Of a stretch of DNA of 64,000 nt, positions 55,426-64,000 are shown piece by piece. The notes under the pieces were generated by a model. That model was not told the DNA's origin. It worked only from the letters and a program-made list of their open reading frames with translations, and searched no databases. The first letter of the stretch is position 1. Every line of letters starts with the position of its first letter. The DNA lies in the NCBI GenBank assembly GCA_018417955.1, contig JACTVC010000004.1:372001-436000 (forward strand), written 5' to 3'. Position numbers and translations under genes: made by a program. The DNA comes from Laccaria trichodermophora. Taxonomy: Eukaryota; Basidiomycota; Agaricomycetes; Agaricales; Hydnangiaceae.

Positions 55426-58031
55426 ACAAGCCTTCAACCACGAGTGTGAGTAAGAACGCTGCCTCAGTCTCAGAAGGATCTCCTCGTCATGATCCAGCCT
55501 TAGTTGATGATATATTGAACCTGCAGGCGGCTATGCAGCGTTCAACGGCCGAGGGCAGGACCCAGTCTTCTGTGTCCAGTCAAACAGAGGAGGACAAAAC
55601 TGAGACCACGCCTGATCGTGGTAGTACATCTGAATTCAACACGATCTTCTGGGACATTGAGCCCTACAGAGAGCTGCCAGTTTGGGCTGAGCCCGTTACA
55701 CATTTGTCTGCCCGCATGTTTGGCGTGTTCGACCCCGCTGCAGACGAAGACGTCCTAGTTCCCTTAGGCGCTATAGATGGAGTCCTGCCTGGTCATACGA
55801 AATACGATTGCAACCAATTAAGAAGTGCCCTTGAGTTAGTGTATAAAACTCCCAGAGACTGTCAATGGGAGGACCTAGGCGCTGCAATTCACAAATTCGC
55901 CTCTTACGAAATCAGCAAGAAGGATCTTAGAAGATTTACGGGTTATGAAGTTGTTCATGGAGTTGACTGTTCCCTACTACTGGAAGCTTCGCAAGTGGTA
56001 GTAACCGTGGACCAAGTTCTGCAAGTCCTCGCTAGTTTCTTCAACAAAAGAGATCGCAATCGATTCGTGCTCGATTTCGACTTTCTCTTTCTACGAATGT
56101 TAGTGTCCCACCCAAGTCAGATGGAAATAATGGCCACATATCGTGTCCTGCAACATCAAACGACTATTGCCGCCAAGCATCTTGCGCAAGAGATTAACGC
56201 TCTCACACGAATGTACGGAACTGAGGACCAAATGTCTGTCAGCTCCTACGAATCCACCAGAGCGTCCTTAAGATCTATCTTCAGTAAAGGGTCCGCTAGA
56301 GGCAAGGTCAGCCAACTATTGGCGAGACCTGAATACTACGAGAAATTGCCTGAAGACTTGACTGAAATTGCTGCATACTTGCGCAAACGAGTTTACAAGG
56401 ACGACCCTATCCCTAGGGAATTCACCACCCATCGCTCCCGCGAATCTCGAGGACCGGTTAGGGCTGGATCTTCCATAGCTAGAAACTCCTCGGTAACACC
56501 TACCATCAGACATGACATTGCACAAAATTCCGCTGCAAACGAAGGTCAAAATGTCAGATTTGCTGCAGAACCTACTGTGCCTGGTTCCATATCTGTTCTA
56601 TTGACTAAACGACATCCTGTATCTAGGCTACCTGGTTTGGGAGCCATAGGAGTCTCTGCCGTAGATGCTTCCTTAGTCAAAGTGGGGACTTCGAACAATG
56701 ACCCCACAACGATAGCCTCTGGTAATAGCCACAATCAGACCTGGACACCTGCTGTGTTTAGTTTGCGCATTCCTAGTCCTAAGTCGTGGACTAGTTATAC
56801 CTTCCGGTACAAGAACAATCAGCATGAGACCAATTGGGCCCAACCCTCAAGGAGTAATGGAAACCCCAACCAAGGGAGTAATCCGATCCCCAGTCGACAA
56901 GGCCCACCCTCTGGCAGATCCTCCTCCTCTGGCAATAGTGGTAACGCTGGAGGAGGCGGCAACCTGGGTGGACCCAATGGACCGAATCCACCAGCTTCTT
57001 GGTACGTTCCCCCGTGAGACAACGGTGGCAGCGGGAACGGTGGCAGAGGCGGAGGTGGAGGAGGCGGCAGGGGCGGAGGTGGAAACAATGGAGATCCCAT
57101 CCCACAAGATCCCAATATAACTCCCTGGTGGCGGCTTCCAGAGGAATGGCAGCTGAACCGCAAGCTTAATAGTGCAGTGCTGCCAGAATGGGACGGGGCA
57201 GGTGAATCTGCTATCAACTATCTGAGTAATATGGGATTCCTCACCAGATTAAGTCCCAAAATGAAGGAAGGAATCGCCCAGTTAGCCCCCTTTAAATGGA
57301 CTTCTTACGCCCTAAGCTGGTGGGAGACCTTACCAGCTCCAGATCATGACTATTTCTTGGTTGACTGGGACAACATGATGATTGGAATCCAAGCCCACTT
57401 CCTGGATGAGGAATGGGTACGAGAGCGAACCTTCAAGTTTGACGAAATGACCTTCCGAAATAAGGGTCACGAACAGGAAAGCCCACTAGAATACATCCAA
57501 CGATGCATCCGATACCATCATTTCCTACATCCAGACGAAGTTGATGGACCCACTGCAGTTGCCCATATACTTTGCAGGCAACCTGTGGAATGGTCGCATT
57601 ACCTCAGTGAGGTTATCTGTCCCATGATACTATCTGTCCAATCCGTAGCTAAGCAGATGAAGAATGGTCTTGTAACCTCCTGGCAGCAGGTCAAATGCAA
57701 TAAGCGGCCAGCGCCGTTTTATAGGAACAGTCGTCTGCGCACAGCACACGCAGCGGAGGCTGAACTCACCAATCAAGGAGTTCAGCTGGAATCTTATTCG
57801 TCTGACGATGATGGAGAGATAGAATGAGACGTCAATTTCGCCTCCAACAACAACCAAAGACCTCCGCCGCAGGTTGGGGGGTGTAAACCGATGCCTGCAA
57901 AGCCAGAATTCCCTCATGGTAAAACTGTGAATGGAGTAACCTTTGAGAGGGACGATTCCAAGATCAGCCCACAAGAACCTAATGGAGACTGCTACATCTG
58001 CACTAGTCCTAAGCATTTCCACTGAGACTGT
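55426..58031 (+). pseudogene. Ty3 gag: capsid region and CCHC zinc knuckle
   Basis: Continues the 51012 frame after FB3. Segments: low complexity with TSSVSSQTEEDKTE-like text, a globular part (FNTIFWDIEPYRELPVWAEP), a Gly/Asn/Pro-rich linker (56850-57100) and the gag core (LPEWDGAGESAINYLSNMGF, YALSWWETLPAPDHDYFLVD, FRNKGHEQESPLEYIQRCIR). The zinc knuckle is C-X2-C-X4-H-X4-C at 57990-58031. TGA codons at 57015, 57825 and 58023 interrupt it; the last falls inside the zinc knuckle, at a position usually occupied by arginine. Capsid assembly and RNA binding are the expected roles. Inactive as it stands. Confidence 0.85.
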
Positions 58032-58082
58032 CCCCACTACGGGAAGTGGAATGCTCTGTGGAATGCTCATAAGATTCATATC

Positions 58083-61000
58083 GTGTGGGATGAGGAAGAG
58101 GAAGCAGATAGAGAGTATATAGTTATGCTGGTTGAATCTAACTCCGCCCTTTCTGCTTATGAGAGTGAAAGAATGCTTAAGAATTACGCCTCTGAAATCC
58201 ATTCATCTCGAGGAATCCACAGGAATTCATTCGCAGCAGAGAAGCGCATGGAACTTGCTGCTGATTTGCGTGATAACGAACCTAACCTCAAACGACGGAT
58301 GGACGCGAAGTTACATAGAGTTTACCCTGCACACCATAACGCGCGCAAAGCCAAGGACTATAATAAAGGAAAAGACAAAGAAGTAATGACTACTCTGAAG
58401 GATCATAAACCCACTGCCACTCCTCCTATTAAGAATAAGTTGTCTAAACGAATCTATGAACTGGGGAAGGTGTTCCCAGCGGTCAAAGGTCGTTCACTAC
58501 CGGAAGGAATGGGATCCTTGGGAACGAGGGCTCTGCAAATGCCAGCGAAAATCGGGAGCCTCGAGTCGGAATCGATTCGTGCACAACTAGACTCGGGGGC
58601 AGACATCACTCTTGTATCAGAAGAATTCTGGAAGTCTATGCCAAGCGCTCTGCGCTTACGTGAAGGCTTAAGAATGAAGTTATATCAACTAACAGGAGGC
58701 GCGAAGGTCTTAGGGTACATCAAGACTGAGTTATTTGTCCTCGCGCAAGACGAATCGATCGTTAGTTTTGAACTTGAGGCTTACATGGTATGCAATATGA
58801 ATGTACCTCTTCTATTGGGGGAAGACTTCCAGACTACCTATGAACTTGGCCTGACAAGGTATGCCTCAGGACACTGTGAAGTAGCAGTTGGGTGCTCTGG
58901 GCGCATGATACTCGCAGCCTCCTTGGAGAACATCGATCTTGGATTCGAAATAAGAGCCGCCCACACTACTAAGTCGTTCGTGCGAAGGAAGGCCATAGCT
59001 CGATCCAAACCCAAGATCAGTGCTACTAAACTAATGGAGGTTGTAGCCCTAGACGACACCCTGATACACTCGAACAGCATATGCAATGTAGCGGTTCATG
59101 CGATGTTTGAAGGCCGTGATGATTGGATAGTAGAAAAAGTTATAATTGGGACAGATGATCAGGACATGATGGCTGCTCCTACTACTTGGATTAGCGCCTC
59201 CTGTCCCTTCATACCCATCACCAATCCAAGCCCCCATCCACGCTATGTGAGAGCAGGAGAGGTCGTCAGATATCTACATAACCCTGAAAATATGATAGAT
59301 AAACCTAGAGACGAGGAGCATCTAGACAAGATGGCGGCATCTGCCGAAGCTCTACAGAAAACCATAGTTGGCACCTTGAAAGCACAAGACTTAGCCTCAG
59401 CCACGAATCCCAAAGCCGATTCTCCTGGGCATGACGACTGTTTCGAAAGTGAGGAATCTTGGGGACCCAAGACCACTGCCATGCTGGAAGACCCCGTAAT
59501 TGGGGACGTGGAACAACTGGTCAACTTAGGACCTGACATCCCAGAAGAGTACCGTGATTGTCTAACGGAAGTTTTGCACAGAAATGCTGCAGCTTTTGGC
59601 GTCAACGGGCATCTGGGTCACATGGAAGCGCGTGTACAGATCCTGCTGCTACCTAATACTCAACCAATCTCAGAACCCATGTACGGAGCCTCACCTGCGA
59701 AAAGAGAAGTGATTGACCAACAGATGAAAACCTGGTTTGAAGCCAAGGTTATCGAACCCTCCGTCAGTCCGTGGGGTTTCCCAGCACTTGTAGTCTACAG
59801 GAATGGCAAACCACGACTTGTTATCGACTATCGTAAACTTAACACTAAAACTATACCAGACAAGTTCCCTATCCCTCGGCAATCTGAAATCATCCAAGCA
59901 TTATCTGGGTCACAAGTTTTATCATCGTTCGACGTGCTGGCAGGGTTTACTCAGCTAGAAATGGCTGAGGACGCTAAAGAAAAGACAGCCTTCCAATGTC
60001 ATCTTGGGCTATGGCAATTTAAAAGAATGCTGTTTGGACTTAGGAACGGACCTTCTATTTTCCAAAGAGTTATGCAAGGGATATTAGCCCTGTTCCTGTG
60101 GCTATTTGCCTTAGTTTACATCGACGATATAGTTGTATACTCCAAGAACTGGACAGAACATCTTGACCACTTAGACCGAGTCTTGGGAGCTATAGCCGCA
60201 GCAGGAATAACCTTATCACCTGCCAAGTGTTTCGTAGGCTACTCTTCCATATTGCTACTCAGACAGAAGGTATCAAGATTGGGTCTATCCACCCACAAGG
60301 AGAAGGTTCAAGCTATAATGGACCTTGCTTGCCCTACTTCTGTCAGTGACCTACAGAAGTTCCTAGGGATGGTGATCTATTTCTCGTCGTATATACCGTT
60401 TTACTCCATGATCGCTGCACCACTGTTCGACCTTCTAAAAAAGGGCGTCAAATGGCAGTGGCGCGCAGAACAGGAGATAGCATACAATCAAGCGAAGGAA
60501 GCTTTAGCTAACGCGCCCATGCTGGGACATCCAATTGCAGGGCAAGCCTATAGATTGTATACCGGCGCTTCGGATGTAGCGTTAGGTGCCAGTTTGCAAC
60601 AGGTACAAGTCATCCAAGTCAAGGATCTTAAGGGCACGCCTTGCTACACAAGATTGGAATCTGCATGGAACACTAACAAAGAAGTACCTAATCTCGTTGC
60701 CAAGCTTCACAAGGATCAGCACGAAGCTGAGCACCGAGATGGGTGGGGGGCGTCGCTTGATGAGACAGTCATCCATGTTGAACGCGTAATCGCTTATTGG
60801 AGCAGGACTTTTAAGTCAGCCGAGCGCAATTATAGCGCTACTGAAAGAGAAGCTTTAGTTAAATTTCAGCCATTTATAGCAGGAGAAAATATCACGCTAA
60901 TCACGGATCACGCTGCCCTGGTATGGGCACGAGTCTATGAAAATGCCAACAGACGATTAGCGGCCTGGGGGGCCATATTCGCAGCATACCCAGGTCTTAA

Positions 61001-61637
61001 AATCGTTCATAGAGCTGGACGAATTCACTCTAATGTAGATCCTCTATCTCGTCTCATCCGGATCCCGCCCCACGATTCCCCTTTGAATGATGATAATGTT
61101 CCTATTGAACAGGACGACCTGAAGCGTGGCATGGCTCAAAAGGTGGAAGATAGGATATTCAGAGCACCTGCTCCTAAGGCGGTATTCTGTGTCATGTGGT
61201 GGGAGGATGTCTTGGATAAAATGTCAGCCTCAGTTCGTACCAGACGACAACTCGCTGCTGATAAAAAGCGCGAATTACTGGAAGTCGACAGGAAGGAAAC
61301 CAGCGCGAATGTCTCGAGCTCTTTAGAGCCCATACCTAATTCTGAAGAACAAGGGGAGATCTTGCCCTTCACAAAAGCAGACCCCTGGACGTACCCCGTC
61401 GGGGTCAAGCCATCAGAGAACCCTCCGGACGAGGATTGGTCGAGTCGTACTCAATTATTGATATCCGTCAATCCTGCCATCTGTAAGGAATTCGCTGAAG
61501 GTTATGAAGCAGACAGTTTCTTTGCCCCGCGCTACCTGAAAACTCAACCTAACGAAAGGACTATAATTTCAACCAGCCACTTCCAAAGAGGACAGGACGG
61601 TCTACTCTACTTCATAGATGCTGGTTGGAAAACTTGA
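58083..61637 (+). pseudogene. Ty3 pol: protease, reverse transcriptase, RNase H
   Basis: A 1184-codon open stretch of the polyprotein; the ATG at 58083 is not a real start. Protease: AQLDSGADITLVSEEFW with the catalytic DSG at 58590-58598. Reverse transcriptase: VIEPSVSPWGFPALVVYRNG, LVIDYRKLNTKTIPDKFPIP, SFDVLAGFTQLEMAEDAKEK and the catalytic VYIDDIVVYS (YIDD, 60117-60128). RNase H: LYTGASDVALGASLQ, where the usual first aspartate is glycine (GGC 60564-60566), then YWSRTFKSAERNYSATEREA and LITDHAALVW. It stops at TGA 61635-61637, after which the integrase continues in frame. Confidence 0.93.
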
Positions 61638-62624
61638 CTGTGTGTTCCAAAATCCAAAATCAACTACGTATTACGATGGATTCACGAGTCGCCATACGAA
61701 AGTGCGCACGCAGGCCCCTGCCGCTTCATAGCGCGTCTACAAGAACTATTCTTTTGGCTGTCTATGAATAAAGGCGCAGAAGCCTATGCTACTACTTGCG
61801 ATGTTTGTCAGAAAATTAAGGTAGACCATCGTGCCAAAATGGGCGCATTAAGACCCACACATATTCCTACCAGACCCTTCTCTACAGTGTCCTTGGACAT
61901 GATAACCGGACTACCTGCATCTGGCGAGCAAGGTTATACGGCAATTCTGGTTGTAGTAGACAAACTCACCAAATTCACCCTGATAATACCTACTCATACT
62001 ACCCTGACCCAAGAAGGTTTCGCCAAAATATTTGTGGAAAAAGTAGTCAACGTCTATGGACTACCAGAAGTTATCATCTCAGATCGAGACTGAAGATGGG
62101 CTACCATATTCTGGAAATCGGTCATCGCTAACTACGGAAGTGTCATGGCGTTGTCCTCTGCTCATCACCCTCAAACAGACGGACAAACAGAAATCCTCAA
62201 TGCCACAATAGAACAGATGTTACGCGCTTACGTGTCTTCAGACAAGGAGAGCTGGTCAGACTGGCTAAGCGTCCTAGCTTACTCCTACAACAGCAGCATA
62301 CACTCCTCTACTAAGTGTTCCCCCAACTTCCTACTAATGGGATACAACCCCAGAATATCCACAGGGGTTATAGTTCCCGAAGTCGACCCGTCGCTACGAC
62401 CCTTCTTACCTAGCCAATCCACCGAAGATTTCATGGAAAGCTTGGAACTACATCAGAACTTTGCCAAAGACGCCATTGCCCTAGCTCAAGATAGGCAGGC
62501 AAAAGCATACAACAAGAAACGTAGGCCTATACAGACTTTAGAAGTGGGCGAATACGCTCTCATCAATCTGCACTCCCTAGAACTGGTCGATGTTGAAGGG
62601 ACAGGCAAGAAACTAATCCAGTGA
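61638..62624 (+). pseudogene. Ty3 integrase
   Basis: HHCC zinc-binding region: H 61683, H 61707, C 61797, C 61806. The catalytic triad is Asp 61896 (TVSLDMITGLP), Asp 62082 (IISDRD) and Glu 62190 (HHPQTDGQTE), with 35 residues between the last two, a canonical DD35E. The typical SLAYSYNSSIHSST-like and PNFLLMGYNP segments follow. TGA codons at 62091 and 62622 interrupt the frame. It would join the cDNA into the genome. Confidence 0.92.
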
Positions 62625-62993
62625 ATGATCGGGCCCTTCGAAGTCATTGAAAGGATCAATCCTCAAGTATATCACTTGAGGTTACCTGACACTTATTCAA
62701 TGCATCCCGTATTCAACATAGATCACCTAAAGAAATACAACCCTTACCCGGATGAGTTTGGCGACTGAACCAGACTTCCCCCAACTAGAGAATTAAAAGC
62801 TTCCAAAGAATACGAAGTTGAAGCTATCTTAGGACATCGGCTAGTTGGCAAGAAAAAAGCTAACCAAAGAATGTATCTCATTAGATGGAAGGGCTACGGT
62901 CCTGTGGACAACTCGTGGGTCTCGGAATACAATCTTAGGAACTCCCCTCAACTCAAACGAGAATACCTCGAGACCAAAGGCCTACTCGTTTGA
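62625..62993 (+). pseudogene. Ty3 integrase C-terminal region with chromodomain
   Basis: Begins with the conserved MIGPFEVIERINPQVYHLRL and HPVFNIDHLKKYNP. A TGA (62766-62768) is followed by a chromodomain, EYEVEAILGHRLVGKKKANQ, YLIRWKGYGPVDNSWV, with the expected aromatic residues (Y, W, W). In chromoviruses this domain steers integration to marked chromatin. The frame ends at TGA 62991-62993, perhaps the natural stop. Confidence 0.9.
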
Positions 62994-63269
62994 AGCCCCT
63001 ATCCATTCCACTCTAATCTATAACCTTAACCCTATCACGAACTTTAGATAATACTACTGTACAGTCAATTTAAAACTCCGAAATCTCTTCGTTCAAAACC
63101 TTTATGCGACTCAACTTCTGAACCAACCCACCATCGACTAACTTGCTGGCCTCATGCGTCCCGCCGCTGTGAAGCGCAAATGTGTGCAGCACATACTAAA
63201 ATGATGGGTTGAACCCACCACATACCCGGAGCAGGAAACAACGATACCAGACACTACGTTCTGAGTAGA

Positions 63270-64000
63270 GTGCCCAGCTTTGTGGACTATGACCGAATCC
63301 CTATCTTACCACCTCCTCCTACCTACATGCTGCCCGCCTCTATTCATTGCAGGATGGTGCGAATGGGCGAAAGACTATGGGAAATAACATCCCCTAACTC
63401 TTGTTGCAACGCCTTTTGCCCAGGACTCAGGCCAAGCAATCTAAACCTCTGTGTCAACTTCTTCGAAGAAGCTAATTGCCATTACGATGGTCATATGGGA
63501 CCCTTCGACCCCACCAGGAACGCGCAGCTCTGTATTCCGGGCAAGGAATGGAGAGCACTGATCATGACACCCGCTGCTGGATTTCTGTGCGATAGTCCAG
63601 AATTCGAACCTGTCTTTAATTGCTGGAGGAGCAATGGGAGACCTGCCATTGATACAGGAAGCGTACTCATCGAATATATTAATAAACTAATAAAGGTCAA
63701 TCAAGATACCGAGAAATGTATAGAAGCCCTGCACCGGTCATACCTGGACCTCTACTTCTTCGACAATGAACAGAGAGCACTATGGAGTACCAGCATATGG
63801 CCCACTTTCCCCACTTCTGATCAGGTGGATGCCCTCTGATCGATCAAGTGCTTCTCAGCTGCTGTAGACAGCATCGCTGAAGTCCAACGAGGCATTAAGG
63901 ATAAACATGCTTTCATCGCTGAAGTCCAACGAGGCATTAAGGATAAACGTGCTTTCATCGACTATGTATCACGTTTGCACAGATCTCGATTCTGGATGCC
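63270..64000 (+). pseudogene. Extra ORF downstream of Ty3 pol, unknown function, runs off the window
   Basis: An open frame whose first in-track codon is GTG (63270); the true start is unclear because upstream codons are open to a TGA at 63210. It encodes PSFVDYDRIPILPPPPTYML, SPNSCCNAFCPGLRPSNLNL, CIPGKEWRALIMTPAAGFLC and ALHRSYLDLYFFDNEQRALW. Six or more cysteines lie in the first 110 codons; I see no signal peptide, transmembrane helix or known domain. A TGA (63837-63839) is followed by continued open frame to the window end. It lies between the chromodomain and the expected 3' LTR, the place of a third ORF. Confidence 0.5.
63873..63956 (+). repeat. 42-bp perfect-phase tandem duplication
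   Basis: Two head-to-tail copies (63873-63914, 63915-63956) start ATCGCTGAAGTCCAACGAGG and encode IAEVQRGIKDKHAF / IAEVQRGIKDKRAF. They differ by one base (CAT versus CGT), itself a CpG-to-CpA type change. Confidence 0.95.

Larger units (their letters stand above)
49354..64000 (+). mobile_element. Ty3-type chromovirus LTR retrotransposon, 3' end outside the window
   Basis: Order: 5' LTR, leader with half foldback insertion, gag-like frame (interrupted by FB3), zinc knuckle, protease, reverse transcriptase, RNase H, integrase, chromodomain, then an extra ORF. The PR-RT-RH-IN order defines Ty3-type elements and the chromodomain defines chromoviruses. From 51012 to 62993 the whole polyprotein stays in one frame, with eight internal TGA codons and no TAA, TAG or frameshift. 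The 3' LTR is not reached. Confidence 0.9.

Noticed and set aside
49354..64000. Stop-codon readthrough or recoding of TGA in the Ty3 element
   Set aside because: The same opal-only pattern occurs in unrelated dead genes of this window, so CGA decay is simpler than recoding.

Overview
The window looks like accessory, transposon-packed DNA from a filamentous basidiomycete (Agaricomycetes type). This rests on many short GT-AG introns of about 45-60 bp, fungal hAT, Tc1/mariner, KDZ (CxC5/CxC6) and Ty3 chromodomain transposons, and broken multigene-family proteins of a kind I associate with mushroom genomes. I see no convincing housekeeping gene, rRNA or CRISPR array. Almost every coding frame is part of, or interrupted by, a mobile element.

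Layout. 1-5.7 kb: half of a palindromic Tc1-type MITE inside a non-autonomous hAT-like element, then an old hAT transposase (hAT-A) split by a complete younger hAT (hAT-B, 964-4760, perfect 8-bp duplication AATCCATG). 5.86-7.0 kb: decayed Tc1/mariner transposase. 7.1-8.1 kb: minus-strand gene relic. 8.2-8.8 kb: hAT MITE with 8-bp duplication. 8.8-18.5 kb: mostly non-coding DNA with microsatellites, satellites and arrays of palindromic words. 18.9-24.1 kb (minus): gene Y 3' half, element G and gene X. 24.4-28.8 kb: foldback element FB1. 28.8-37.2 kb: minus-strand gene W, split by foldback FB2 (29261-35257). 37.2-40.8 kb: introns with triplets of conserved-loop hairpins, then gene Y 5' half, cut by a second piece of element G. 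41.5-43.9 kb: KDZ transposase. 44.4-49.3 kb: Spt5-like KOW fragment and other relics. 49.35 kb to the window end: a Ty3 chromovirus (5' LTR, gag, PR, RT, RH, IN, chromodomain, extra ORF), carrying one half foldback element and one complete foldback element (FB3, 51905-55425).

Main observations. (1) Six introns or intron-like segments each carry three stem-loops with an almost constant 13-nt loop (TTGACTCCTTGTC) and different but self-complementary stems; this is the best candidate here for an undescribed system. (2) FB1-FB3 are long inverted-repeat elements with a shared terminus (TGGCTACCACTTTTATCATA) and perfect 7-bp target duplications; at least three half copies also occur. (3) A Tc1-type MITE sits exactly at the zero-spacer centre of FB2. 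(4) The two halves of gene Y lie about 20 kb apart in opposite orientation, each ending in element G with the same 10-bp target sequence, which implies an inversion between two copies of G. (5) All 14 premature stops I could place in otherwise continuous frames are TGA, as expected if CGA arginine codons decayed by CpG deamination.

All family names come from motif recognition in the translated sequence. No database search was run.
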